Positions 7,559 through 15,143 of a stretch of 46,097 bases of DNA are shown one piece after another (position 1 is the first letter of the stretch; each line of letters opens with the position of its first letter). Source of the DNA: a virus; IMG/VR virus record IMGVR_UViG_3300045972_000138, positions 191,513-237,609 of that record; one strand, written 5' to 3'. The notes under the pieces were generated by a model. The model saw only the letters and a program-made list of their open reading frames with translations. It was not told the DNA's origin and did no database searches. The translations under genes and the position numbers were made by a program.

Positions 7559-8097
7559 TGGCAAAGATTCCAGCAAAACTGTACGTAACGGCCCGATTGG
7601 CCCCAATCGATCAACAAACCGGCTTGCGGTCGGATGACCCAATGGGTTTCCTTAATGGATACGAACCCGGCAAGTCTGCATTCGAAAAGAAAAAAGCAAC
7701 ACAAGACAAGTGGGCATATCTTGACTACAGCGGGCTCTCATATGGTGGCCGACTCGAAATGCAAGGAGGCACCTACGTTATGATTGGCGAAAAGATTGAA
7801 TGGGTGCAAGGACAACCTTATCCGCATAACCAGCGCAAGATTCCTGTATGCAAGCCAGTTGACTTCCAACCACAGATTTGGGACAATGTTCCTACAGTGG
7901 GATTCAAGATTGTCGACACTGTAAGCCGTTACTCGACATCAAACAAGTTCTGGTTGATCCTTGATCCACGTGGTGTTAAGTTCGAAATCTCTACTGGTAC
8001 GTTTGAAGAAATTATCATGCAGACTACCATTATCAGGGGTGTGATTCAAGAGGCGTGTGTTTGGGAAGCCAATAAAAAACTTGTTGTAGCACCTTAA
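7558..8097 (+). CDS. hypothetical protein
   Basis: 179 aa, soluble, beta-rich composition, no cysteine cluster and no known motif. SD AGGAG lies within the previous gene, TAATG overlap. Unique, larger than its neighbours. Confidence 0.75.
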   Translation: MAKIPAKLYVTARLAPIDQQTGLRSDDPMGFLNGYEPGKSAFEKKKATQDKWAYLDYSGLSYGGRLEMQGGTYVMIGEKIEWVQGQPYPHNQRKIPVCKPVDFQPQIWDNVPTVGFKIVDTVSRYSTSNKFWLILDPRGVKFEISTGTFEEIIMQTTIIRGVIQEACVWEANKKLVVAP

Positions 8098-8110
8098 ACT
8101 GTGCTATAAT
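8081..8110 (+). promoter_or_regulatory. sigma70-type promoter, extended -10
   Basis: Weak TTGTTG (8081-8086), 18-bp spacer, TGCTATAAT ending at 8110. Drives 8130 onwards. Confidence 0.65.
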
Positions 8111-8129
8111 AAACGCATAGGAGTTTATT

Positions 8130-8282
8130 ATGGACACAAATTTGGTAGTATATATGGCAATCGTGTTTTCGATTGTGTGCGGTGCAGAAGCGTACAGCGA
8201 TTACACCCACTCGGAGTGTGCTAAGGCCTATGCTACTAGCAATCGTACCGGTGACGAAATAGCTAAGATTTGTCACAAGTGA
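8130..8282 (+). CDS. 50-aa secreted microprotein
   Basis: Strong SD TAGGAG 7 bases upstream and a promoter directly before it. Hydrophobic N-terminus (LVVYMAIVFSIVCGAEA) looks like a short signal peptide or anchor; the mature part holds two Cys (residues 30 and 48) that could form a disulfide in the periplasm. No family recognised. Confidence 0.65.
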   Translation: MDTNLVVYMAIVFSIVCGAEAYSDYTHSECAKAYATSNRTGDEIAKICHK

Positions 8283-8291
8283 AAGATCGAT

Positions 8292-8444
8292 ATGAACGAC
8301 AAGAAGCAACTTTACATAATCGAATGGTCCTATCCTTACAATAAGGAATGGAAAGAGATGCAAGAAGCTATTGTTGAAGTAATGGTAGACAATAGCGATC
8401 TCAAAGAAGCACGAGCCCTACTTAAACAAATAATGGATCAGTAA
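8292..8444 (+). CDS. 50-aa hypothetical protein
   Basis: Reads MNDKKQLYIIEWSYPYNKEW and then a helical acidic segment. SD GAAAGA is weak. The stop overlaps the ATG of the next gene, which supports it. Confidence 0.6.
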   Translation: MNDKKQLYIIEWSYPYNKEWKEMQEAIVEVMVDNSDLKEARALLKQIMDQ

Positions 8445-8740
8445 TGGAAATTATTGCGGATATGGGTAATGGCAGAAAAATGGTATCTGTCCATAACGAC
8501 GAGCTTGCTGTTATACTAGGATACGACAGCCAGTATGATAACAAGTTTGATAAAACTTCAACAGCGGTTGGCAAAACGATTGATGTTAACGGATTTAAGA
8601 GAATTAGTGGATACGTTCAGTCAATGAATACTAGCCAACTTAAAAGTATTCTATCTCGTCTCAAAGATACACAGTCTGAATTAGAAAAAGCAATTGAGTT
8701 GGCAGACGAGTTGCAAGTATTTGACAAATTAAAGGGATAA
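8444..8740 (+). CDS. hypothetical protein
   Basis: 98 aa; C-terminal third (residues 62-92) is a strong amphipathic coiled-coil-like helix (LKSILSRLKDTQSELEKAIE). TAATG coupling with the gene before. Function unknown. Confidence 0.7.
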   Translation: MEIIADMGNGRKMVSVHNDELAVILGYDSQYDNKFDKTSTAVGKTIDVNGFKRISGYVQSMNTSQLKSILSRLKDTQSELEKAIELADELQVFDKLKG

Positions 8741-8741
8741 T

Positions 8742-9221
8742 ATGAAAAAAGTAGAAGTAAACAATGGACGCGATGAAGCTCAATTTAAGATTGACGTTGT
8801 TGAAACAAAATACAACGCGCATTTTGTTGGACAGTTTTGCCTGAAGACCGTAGGCGGTGGATGGGCAAATGCACCCGCTGATGTATATTGGCAAGCAGAA
8901 CCGCCCATTGCAGGTTATTCCAACTACTTTGCGCTGATTTATCAGGGCGGAAGTCCATACATTACGTCCGGCGCGTCCGCTGTTGAGCAGGTTATTGGCG
9001 CGGTGGAATCGGACGGAGAGATTATTTACAGCCGCTACCGCCACGATTACCGCCAAACAAAGGACGGAAAAGCTATTATTGATGGTGGACGCGACTATAC
9101 AAAGCGTGCAGGCGGCGGACGCGACCTGTTGCTTAAGGTTATAGATGGTTACTTCTACGAACTTGAGCTCGCAGATATGGACGAATTTAACGTTAAAGAA
9201 TCAGTGGATGACGAATCATGA
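8742..9221 (+). CDS. hypothetical protein
   Basis: 159 aa, soluble, beta-rich, with Gly-rich turns (VGGGWANAPADVYW, KRAGGGRD). SD AAGGG. The stop overlaps the ATG of the next microgene. Function unknown. Confidence 0.75.
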   Translation: MKKVEVNNGRDEAQFKIDVVETKYNAHFVGQFCLKTVGGGWANAPADVYWQAEPPIAGYSNYFALIYQGGSPYITSGASAVEQVIGAVESDGEIIYSRYRHDYRQTKDGKAIIDGGRDYTKRAGGGRDLLLKVIDGYFYELELADMDEFNVKESVDDES

Positions 9222-9310
9222 ACGCAATGGCTGAAGCAATCCTCCGTGTTTGGCAAAGCTTCAACGATTGGTGCGAACGATATCTTGAAGCACACAATCC
9301 AGATCAGTAG
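9218..9310 (+). CDS. 30-aa micropeptide
   Basis: ATGA overlap with the gene before; reads MNAMAEAILRVWQSFNDWCE and then ten residues, an amphipathic helix with two Trp. Supported only by the coupling and its clean fit before the next promoter. Confidence 0.45.
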   Translation: MNAMAEAILRVWQSFNDWCERYLEAHNPDQ

Positions 9311-9340
9311 TCGACCTATTAGTAATTTTTAGTGTAAAAT
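9311..9340 (+). promoter_or_regulatory. promoter giving a near-leaderless transcript
   Basis: TCGACC (9311-9316), 18-bp spacer, TAAAAT (9335-9340), then only 5 bases to the ATG at 9346. The expected start site coincides with the start codon. Confidence 0.6.
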
Positions 9341-9345
9341 ACATT

Positions 9346-9675
9346 ATGAACAACACAACCTTCACTGTTTACTGGATGTATAAGCGCCTTGTGCCTAATG
9401 CACTACAGTTTACGGATATGAACAAAGCACTTTTCTGGATGGCTGATCTCCGTGATCGTGCTAAAACCGAACCAATTGCTGCCATTACAATGTGCTCCGA
9501 AATGACTGATCACGTTGGCAAGGTGGGTGTTGATTCTGTAGAGGACGGAAAGACGCCCGATGGCCACGTCTACGATTGGAACAAAGACAGCCGCATTGGA
9601 GCAATGAAACGCTCCAAACGTCTTATCCCGCCAGTTAGTACAGATATGGTTGTGGTCAAATTGGACGACGAATAA
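9346..9675 (+). CDS. hypothetical protein, probably leaderless mRNA
   Basis: 109 aa, mixed alpha/beta. No SD; the -10 box ends 5 bases before the ATG. Overlaps the next gene by TAATG. Function unknown. Confidence 0.7.
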   Translation: MNNTTFTVYWMYKRLVPNALQFTDMNKALFWMADLRDRAKTEPIAAITMCSEMTDHVGKVGVDSVEDGKTPDGHVYDWNKDSRIGAMKRSKRLIPPVSTDMVVVKLDDE

Positions 9676-9923
9676 TGTTTAAATCCAAATACATTATTGT
9701 TAAATCGGGCAGTAGCACTATTCCTGTGATATTCGGGGATGATGCTGTTCACAAGGATGTTGCGAGAGCGTTTATGCCCGCAAAGATAGTTGGCGCAGGG
9801 TTCTGTTACATCGCAGACGACCAATATCACTGTTACGGTGAGAGCACCAGTCTGCAAATAAAGTCCAACGGCGAAGAAGATGCTAAACTGTTGAACACAT
9901 TTCTGGGTGTAGACTACCAATGA
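9675..9923 (+). CDS. hypothetical protein
   Basis: 82 aa, small beta-rich domain with two or three cysteines (CYIADDQYHCYGE). Overlaps the next gene by ATGA. Function unknown. Confidence 0.7.
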   Translation: MFKSKYIIVKSGSSTIPVIFGDDAVHKDVARAFMPAKIVGAGFCYIADDQYHCYGESTSLQIKSNGEEDAKLLNTFLGVDYQ

Positions 9924-10414
9924 AAACACGCAACGCATCTGGTGTGGAAGGTGTACTACTTAACCCGTACCACAACGAAGGTAAGTGGGTGTTTCGTACA
10001 TATGAGGAAGACGGGACGTTCAAGGACTACGATCTCAACCATTCGGATTTGTCCATAACAATTGATGATATCGATGCTTGCCTGTACGAGCACGATGATG
10101 GAACGAACAGTCTAGATCACAGTCCCGAAACATTGGGAATTTATTGGGAATTTAAAATGACGAATGCAACTTACTTTAGCGCATCGCAAGCAAAGAAATT
10201 AGCAGAAGATGCACAATCTTTGCACGGCGAGCATATGCGTGCAGAAACAAACAAGGCGCTGGACAACATCAAGGCTGCTGCAAAGAAAGGTATGAGGACG
10301 ATTACCTTTTACAGTTGCGATCCTATAGTTGTTGCCAGACTGGAGAAATTGGACTATACAGTATCTATTGTACGCGATGGACGCGACGGCGATTTTATTA
10401 ATATTTCTTGGTGA
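9920..10414 (+). CDS. hypothetical two-part protein
   Basis: 164 aa. Residues 1-79 are an acidic beta-rich part; residues 80-164 (from MTNATYFSASQAKKLAED) resemble a common small phage protein of helix then two or three strands, with AAKKGMRTITFYS and LEKLDYTV.. ending INISW. The second part has its own internal ATG, so this may be a fusion of two once separate genes. Confidence 0.7.
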   Translation: MKTRNASGVEGVLLNPYHNEGKWVFRTYEEDGTFKDYDLNHSDLSITIDDIDACLYEHDDGTNSLDHSPETLGIYWEFKMTNATYFSASQAKKLAEDAQSLHGEHMRAETNKALDNIKAAAKKGMRTITFYSCDPIVVARLEKLDYTVSIVRDGRDGDFINISW

Positions 10415-10419
10415 ACAAA

Positions 10420-10863
10420 ATGACATTATTTGCACAAATCAAATCCGATCAACTTACTGCACGTAAGGCAAAGGACGGCCTAAAGGCAACCTTGTTGACT
10501 ACTCTAATTGGCGAACTTACCGCAGTAGGTAAGAACGACGGTAATCGTGAAGTTACCGATACTGATGTTGTTAAGCTCGTTAAGAAGTTTCTCGACGGCG
10601 TAAACGAAACAATCAAACTAATGCCCGATGCAACCAATGTTGACGGCAGTGCTGATCGGTATGTAAATCTGCTAAAGGAACAAAGTTATCTTGCTCCGTA
10701 CCTGCCGCAGCAAATGGACGAAGCTGCTCTTACTATCGCAGTGAAAGCACTCATCCTCGAACAAGGCCCAAATATGGGCAAGATTATGGCAGGACTGAAG
10801 ACATTGTACGCTGGCAAGTACGACGGTGCAATGGCCTCGAAGATTGTAAAGATCTTGCTGTGA
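10420..10863 (+). CDS. GatB/YqeY-domain protein
   Basis: 147 aa, full length for YqeY. The N-terminal pattern (LFAQIKSDQLTARKAKDG..TTLIGEL) and the C-terminal MGKIMAGLKTLYAGKYDGAM match the YqeY family, whose domain also forms the tail of GatB and binds tRNA in the amidotransferase. Stand-alone YqeY function is poorly understood. Start at 10420 (SD GGTGA); GTG at 10411 also possible. Confidence 0.8.
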   Translation: MTLFAQIKSDQLTARKAKDGLKATLLTTLIGELTAVGKNDGNREVTDTDVVKLVKKFLDGVNETIKLMPDATNVDGSADRYVNLLKEQSYLAPYLPQQMDEAALTIAVKALILEQGPNMGKIMAGLKTLYAGKYDGAMASKIVKILL

Positions 10864-11099
10864 AACACTTCAGCCAACTTAACGAGCTTGATACACAAAT
10901 CTGCCGCCTTGGCGAAATGTACAAGTTGTTTCGTGTAATTTGTAATGGTGCCGATACATCCGATCTAGAAGAGCTTCGTAGTTCCATTCATTACATTGAA
11001 GGCTCGCTGGGCGATATAGCAGAATCGCTTCAGACAAACTTTCAAACGTTGTTTGAAACACTTGCACGTGAACCCGACGAGGACGATAATGGCAATTGA
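10860..11099 (+). CDS. hypothetical helical protein, GTG start
   Basis: 79 aa from GTG 10860, overlapping the stop of the previous gene (GTGA). Mostly helical with an acidic tail (REPDEDDNGN). Function unknown. Confidence 0.65.
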   Translation: MKHFSQLNELDTQICRLGEMYKLFRVICNGADTSDLEELRSSIHYIEGSLGDIAESLQTNFQTLFETLAREPDEDDNGN

Positions 11100-11412
11100 A
11101 GTAAACTATAATCGGAAGATGGTGCCCAAGCAGCAGACTTCATTGAACTTCGAGTACGATACGTTAGAGACCGTCCTTAAAGAAGTCAAGCGCCTAATCA
11201 AGGACTACGGCAAGGATGCAAAAATTCAATGCCACTGCGATGCATATAGCAATTCTGACAAAGAGTATATGTATGTCTATATGGACGAACTCGAGACTGA
11301 TGGCGAAATGGCAAAGCGTATTGCACAAGAAGAACAGTGGAAGAAAGATTGCGACGAGCGCGATGCGTCCGAATACAGGCGTTTGCAGGAAAAATATAAC
11401 GCAAAGCAATGA
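11089..11412 (+). CDS. hypothetical protein
   Basis: 107 aa from ATG 11089 (SD CGAGGA, nested in the preceding gene). N-terminal beta part, long charged C-terminal helix (residues 75-107). Overlaps the next gene by ATGA. Function unknown. Confidence 0.7.
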   Translation: MAIEVNYNRKMVPKQQTSLNFEYDTLETVLKEVKRLIKDYGKDAKIQCHCDAYSNSDKEYMYVYMDELETDGEMAKRIAQEEQWKKDCDERDASEYRRLQEKYNAKQ

Positions 11413-11597
11413 ACGAGTCGACTAAACAGTCGTTAGCACGCTATTATGCACGTATATCGGACGACGATTTAACGCAGTGCAAAGCAGATATTGGCGAACT
11501 GTTGAAGCATAGCAAAGTACAAAATCTAGATGATATAAAAGAAAATATATCTCTTATAAATAACGAAATAAAAATACGGTTACAACGAAAGGTCTAA
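11409..11597 (+). CDS. hypothetical helical protein
   Basis: 62 aa, all helix by composition, charged. ATGA overlap with the gene before. Function unknown. Confidence 0.65.
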   Translation: MNESTKQSLARYYARISDDDLTQCKADIGELLKHSKVQNLDDIKENISLINNEIKIRLQRKV

Positions 11598-11602
11598 GGG
11601 AA

Positions 11603-11983
11603 ATGAACAAGATTAAAGCGTATGCCATTGAGCACTGGAACGGTAAATTCTCTCTTAGCCATAGCTATTGGTTAAACTCGGTTATCATTGCAACTGTTAT
11701 CACACTGATATTCGCATTCGCTATTGGGTTTATATTGGGTGCATCTGCAACAATGGTTGGTGCCGCAATGCCTAGTTCGGCTGTATGCAATTTCTTAGGC
11801 ACATTAGCATCTATTCCTGTGTTGGTGTGGTCACTAACAGGTACGTGGAGATCTGCAGAGGCATACAACGCTGCTCGCCCCGACAGCTCGTTTACGTGGG
11901 GTAGCCTTGCTAAAATCGCCATTTGCTTAGGTGTATTACGGACTGTACTGTACTTTATTGGTACATTTATGTTAATATTATAA
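11603..11983 (+). CDS. membrane protein, three TM segments
   Basis: 126 aa. Hydrophobic segments near residues 24-48, 60-80 and 100-124. Motifs HWNGKFSLSHSYWLN near the N-terminus and VWSLTGTWRSAEAYNAARP in the middle are like a bacterial inner-membrane family with W.G..sL..SYW and VW.l.GvWRSA; the function of that family is unknown to me. SD AAGGG. Confidence 0.75.
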   Translation: MNKIKAYAIEHWNGKFSLSHSYWLNSVIIATVITLIFAFAIGFILGASATMVGAAMPSSAVCNFLGTLASIPVLVWSLTGTWRSAEAYNAARPDSSFTWGSLAKIAICLGVLRTVLYFIGTFMLIL

Positions 11984-11984
11984 T

Positions 11985-12119
11985 ATGGCAAACAAGAAAC
12001 AAGGTAACCTAACACCTAGCCCGCAATGGTGGAAACACTTACGCGACTGGAAACGTATCTTTTGGAAAAGCGAACGCAATGCCCAAAAGAAAGACATCAA
12101 AGAGCGGGTTAAAGAATGA
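11985..12119 (+). CDS. 44-aa basic protein
   Basis: Reads MANKKQGNLTPSPQWWKHLR then a Lys/Arg/Trp-rich helix ending RVKE. The stop overlaps the ATG of the next gene (ATGA). Strongly basic, possibly nucleic-acid or membrane associated. Confidence 0.6.
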   Translation: MANKKQGNLTPSPQWWKHLRDWKRIFWKSERNAQKKDIKERVKE

Positions 12120-12346
12120 ACTACAAAGATAACCGAACATGTGATTGCTGCAAACGATCATTTGATGGTGGAATGTCATCCGGTAAGCGTACTTGGTGGC
12201 ACCTTAACCACTATCATGGATTCACCGGATTCTTCTGCCCACAATGTTATGACACGGTAAGTCACGATAGCTATAACAAGCCAGAGGATCCGGCGGGCTT
12301 ATTAGCAATGACAATTAAACTCGGAGTTAAATATGAAACTTGTTAA
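12116..12346 (+). CDS. zinc-finger-like protein
   Basis: 76 aa with CDCCKRSF (Cys9, 11, 12) and CPQC (near residues 41-44), plus several His between them: a probable four-ligand zinc ribbon. Overlaps the next gene by 14 bases. Could bind nucleic acid or a protein partner; no family recognised. Confidence 0.7.
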   Translation: MNYKDNRTCDCCKRSFDGGMSSGKRTWWHLNHYHGFTGFFCPQCYDTVSHDSYNKPEDPAGLLAMTIKLGVKYETC

Positions 12347-12554
12347 TATTTTTACAGTGCGTATTGTCTACAAGAGTGGATATACACACGACTTCGATGT
12401 TACCAAATTCACTATTAAAGGTTCAACCTATGTGTGGGAAAGTGCCAATGATAGCAATAAGCCAATTCAACTAGGTGCAAACGATATTGTAGCCGTCTAC
12501 CAAGTCGGTATGCGTAAAAAACTTGTATGGGGTAAACAAAATGCGGAAAGTTAA
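12333..12554 (+). CDS. hypothetical beta-rich protein
   Basis: 73 aa, regular alternation of hydrophobic residues suggesting a small beta barrel. SD CGGAG in the previous gene. Function unknown. Confidence 0.65.
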   Translation: MKLVNIFTVRIVYKSGYTHDFDVTKFTIKGSTYVWESANDSNKPIQLGANDIVAVYQVGMRKKLVWGKQNAES

Positions 12555-12741
12555 AATCGATGCAATCACGGCTGACAACATTACCATTTGCACACTTCGG
12601 GATTATCGTAAAACTCTTAAGCAAGAACTAAAGGCTTTCAAGAGGGGCGAGTGGATGCATCCAGAAGATGTGGGCCCTACAATACGCAAGATTGATATGC
12701 TTACTGAAATCTTAAAGGACTTTGGATATGACAGCGTTTAG
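12541..12741 (+). CDS. hypothetical helical protein
   Basis: 66 aa from ATG 12541, basic, helical. Nested start in the previous gene and overlap with the next. Function unknown. Confidence 0.65.
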   Translation: MRKVKIDAITADNITICTLRDYRKTLKQELKAFKRGEWMHPEDVGPTIRKIDMLTEILKDFGYDSV

Positions 12742-12922
12742 TCAATTAAAGAAAATAATGGGTAAAAGAATGCCTGCGCGTGAAATGATCACTACGCTGG
12801 AATATTCATTACCTAATTGGAAAAATATGGTCAAGTCAGGCGATAATCAAGTTCAAACATTCTTAAGCCACTTTGATTGGACATTGGACGAACTAAATGA
12901 ACACCTACCGTCTAACAATTAA
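12728..12922 (+). CDS. hypothetical protein, possible HHWT relative
   Basis: 64 aa from ATG 12728 (SD AAAGGA). The C-terminal HFDWTLDELNEHL is similar in form to the HHWTEEEY block of the 13854-15142 family, so it may be a distant member. Function unknown. Confidence 0.65.
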   Translation: MTAFSQLKKIMGKRMPAREMITTLEYSLPNWKNMVKSGDNQVQTFLSHFDWTLDELNEHLPSNN

Positions 12923-13106
12923 GACGGAAGATATTAAACGTCTAAAGGAAGATTTTGCCCAACTTACCGATAGTAAGTTATACACTATTGGTAACACATC
13001 GAAAGTAGCTTCGTTTGATGCTCAGGTAACAGACGAAGACATTTCCTATTTAAAACTACGATATAAATTTATTCTATTCTATGATCGATATGGTAGTAGT
13101 TTCTAG
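12897..13106 (+). CDS. LKL-tail family, copy 1
   Basis: 69 aa. N-terminal strand plus helix (YRLTIKTEDIKRLKEDF), then FDAQVTDEDISYLKLRYKF near the end. The C-terminal block is like those of the next two genes and of the FKL array at 40 kb. Nested start in the previous gene. Confidence 0.65.
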   Translation: MNTYRLTIKTEDIKRLKEDFAQLTDSKLYTIGNTSKVASFDAQVTDEDISYLKLRYKFILFYDRYGSSF

Positions 13107-13314
13107 TAATTTCCAGGCACCGACACAAGAGTGGCCACCAACACGAACATTAAATGTCTTACCACATAATCAAGCTAAAATGTATACGGCATTAGTGGAG
13201 AGCTCTGCACAGTTCTACGAATTTAAGTACACTATACTAAATGATATAGTGGTTTTCACTTTCAGAGCTAACAACGAAGATTACGTTGCTCTTAAACTAG
13301 CGTATGGAACATGA
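13081..13314 (+). CDS. LKL-tail family, copy 2
   Basis: 77 aa. C-terminus VVFTFRANNEDYVALKLAYG has the same strand, acidic turn and LKL motif. Starts within the previous gene, no clear SD, so probably coupled. Confidence 0.6.
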   Translation: MIDMVVVSSNFQAPTQEWPPTRTLNVLPHNQAKMYTALVESSAQFYEFKYTILNDIVVFTFRANNEDYVALKLAYGT

Positions 13315-13510
13315 TTCCGATAGTGAATTAGTAACTGCTTGCTTCCGAATGCGTAGCGAAGATGCTATAGATTTGCTGAATTACTGTGAATTAACCAATA
13401 TCTCCGTGTATTATGAGTTGTTTGGCACACAATCTGCTGTTGTGGCACTAAAAGCAACAGAGGAGGACATATCTTTCCTTAAGCTGCTATTCAGGACGCG
13501 GCGATGGTAA
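13304..13510 (+). CDS. LKL-tail family, copy 3
   Basis: 68 aa. N-terminal RMRSEDAIDLLNYCE and C-terminal VALKATEEDISFLKLLFRTRRW repeat the family pattern. Overlaps both neighbours. Confidence 0.6.
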   Translation: MEHDSDSELVTACFRMRSEDAIDLLNYCELTNISVYYELFGTQSAVVALKATEEDISFLKLLFRTRRW

Positions 13511-13806
13511 ATACTATTATGGAACCCACCTGCCTAGCTACAATCACAATAAGTGCCGAAGAAGAGATAATGCTCCTTTCTCTTATTTCCGAATTAAAAC
13601 TAGAGCATCCATCTTATAAGTGCAACTGCATTGCTCGCAGTAAACCTTACAAAGGTAGGTCCGTATCTAAGTTCGAATTAGATGTTGATCATGCTTGCAT
13701 AGAAATTATAAGAAAGCAGTTAGACATTATCCGTATGACAGTTACAGATTACAGCGTAAGCGATTTTCTTGGTCTGCGTACAATGGATATACCCGAACAC
13801 AGATAA
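13504..13806 (+). CDS. LKL-tail family, divergent copy 4
   Basis: 100 aa. N-terminal TITISAEEEIMLLSLISEL aligns with the strand-helix start of its neighbours; the tail block reads SKFELDVDHACIEIIRKQL instead of a clear LKL. Relationship probable but not certain. Last gene before a new promoter. Confidence 0.6.
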   Translation: MVNTIMEPTCLATITISAEEEIMLLSLISELKLEHPSYKCNCIARSKPYKGRSVSKFELDVDHACIEIIRKQLDIIRMTVTDYSVSDFLGLRTMDIPEHR

Positions 13807-13818
13807 TCGCGCAATCAC

Positions 13819-13847
13819 TTTACAACCTATTACAAATAGTGTAATAT
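13819..13847 (+). promoter_or_regulatory. promoter giving a leaderless transcript
   Basis: TTTACA (13819-13824), 17-bp spacer, TAATAT (13842-13847); ATG of the next gene is only 6 bases further. Confidence 0.6.
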
Positions 13848-13853
13848 ATAGGT

Positions 13854-14138
13854 ATGTCTACATATACTGAAGATCAAACATTTGAAGCTTTATCTAAACC
13901 TGAATTCGACGTATTAAATGAATTGTTTAGATCTAAGTTTCCTCACGCTTCAGCAGATCTATTCAGCGTAGAAGAAATAGAATTCATTCGCTCATATTAT
14001 TGGGATCATATTGTATTTGGGCAGGCACGAAGCCAAGCCGTGTATAAATCAATTGTTGATATGGCTCGCACAATAGCTAAGAATATGAAGATAACATGGT
14101 CACTAACTACACAGAAGACGATACATTTCGGCGATTAA
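13854..14138 (+). CDS. HHWT tandem family, copy 1
   Basis: 94 aa. Begins MSTYTEDQTFEALSKPEFD, matching the EDDTFRKL..PF start of the following five genes; the WTxEEY part is degenerate (FIRSYYWDH). First gene of the array, without an SD, directly after a promoter. Function unknown. Confidence 0.7.
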   Translation: MSTYTEDQTFEALSKPEFDVLNELFRSKFPHASADLFSVEEIEFIRSYYWDHIVFGQARSQAVYKSIVDMARTIAKNMKITWSLTTQKTIHFGD

Positions 14139-14317
14139 GGCAAGTACCATATCACGAAGTACTTGCTTTCGTAAATAATTACTTCAGCGCAAACCCACAT
14201 CACGATGACCACGACGTAGAAGAACACATAATCCCAATGGGTTGGACGTATAACGAATTCTTAAAGATATACAGGCTGCAAGGCAATGACACAAAGAAAA
14301 CAGTATTCAGAGGATGA
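14096..14317 (+). CDS. HHWT tandem family, copy 2
   Basis: 73 aa. TEDDTFRRLRQVPYHEVLAF at residues 6-25 and GWTYNEF near residue 51. Start nested 43 bases into copy 1. Confidence 0.7.
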   Translation: MVTNYTEDDTFRRLRQVPYHEVLAFVNNYFSANPHHDDHDVEEHIIPMGWTYNEFLKIYRLQGNDTKKTVFRG

Positions 14318-14510
14318 CACATTCAATAAGTTGCGCCGCACTACAATACAAGAAATGGCAGCAACTGTAACCGATTACTGTCTTGCCAACGGCGTATTTC
14401 AGCTACCCAAAGAAATACTAGAACCAATGCTTAACTCGCAAGGATGGACAAAAGAGACATACTTAGGCGAAGTTGAGCGGTTGGAAAGAAAGCTAGGAAT
14501 AATAGAATGA
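14286..14510 (+). CDS. HHWT tandem family, copy 3
   Basis: 74 aa. YSEDDTFNKLRRTTIQEMA then GWTKETYLGEVERLE. Nested start in copy 2; ATGA overlap with copy 4. Confidence 0.7.
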   Translation: MTQRKQYSEDDTFNKLRRTTIQEMAATVTDYCLANGVFQLPKEILEPMLNSQGWTKETYLGEVERLERKLGIIE

Positions 14511-14695
14511 ATACTGAAGCAGAAACTATTCGCAAACTCAAACGCTCGGACTTTGCTACCACTCTCAATGCTATGCGTAATAGAATGGGGATGGTTACGA
14601 CGACATATAAAACCTACGACCAAGTATTAAAAGAACATCACTGGACCGAAGAAGAGTATAAAATAGCATGTAATAGAGTATATGGTGCACTCTGA
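14507..14695 (+). CDS. HHWT tandem family, copy 4
   Basis: 62 aa. TEAETIRKLKRSDFATTL then LKEHHWTEEEYKIACNRVY. The shortest copy and the clearest form of the C-terminal block. Confidence 0.7.
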   Translation: MNTEAETIRKLKRSDFATTLNAMRNRMGMVTTTYKTYDQVLKEHHWTEEEYKIACNRVYGAL

Positions 14696-14879
14696 AGACG
14701 ACACTTTCCGCAAGCTAATCCAATCCCCATTCAGAGATGTGTATATGGATATAGTTAAACACGGTGCTGTTGATTCCAGCGATGTTATAGCCAAGCATCA
14801 TTGGACAACAGAAGAATACATGTCTGAACTAAATTGTCGCTTATATTTTTTTAAAGTAGAAGGTCGAATGGTGCTATGA
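14682..14879 (+). CDS. HHWT tandem family, copy 5
   Basis: 65 aa. SEDDTFRKLIQSPFRDVYMD then IAKHHWTTEEYMSELN. Overlaps copy 4 by 14 bases and copy 6 by ATGA. Confidence 0.7.
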   Translation: MVHSEDDTFRKLIQSPFRDVYMDIVKHGAVDSSDVIAKHHWTTEEYMSELNCRLYFFKVEGRMVL

Positions 14880-15142
14880 AAACTGAAGATGATACCTACC
14901 GTAAACTAATGCAAACACCATTTAGGGAAGTATTGGACGCACATAGAGCGCTCAACCTATCTACAAGTGAACAATTAGATGCTGTGTTGAAAATACATCA
15001 TTGGACTAAAGACGAGTACAACGCTGCACTCAACCAATATTACACCGATCTAATCGGTAAACAAATTGTTATACAAATGGGCACTGAAAATCTATGTGCA
15101 GGTTTAAGCGATCTAGTAGAAAAATCTATCTACAAGAAATAG
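14876..15142 (+). CDS. HHWT tandem family, copy 6
   Basis: 88 aa. TEDDTYRKLMQTPFREVLDA then LKIHHWTKDEYNAALNQYY, followed by a 30-residue extension absent from the others. Ends 1 base before the convergent beta-propeller gene. Confidence 0.7.
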   Translation: MKTEDDTYRKLMQTPFREVLDAHRALNLSTSEQLDAVLKIHHWTKDEYNAALNQYYTDLIGKQIVIQMGTENLCAGLSDLVEKSIYKK

Positions 15143-15143
15143 T

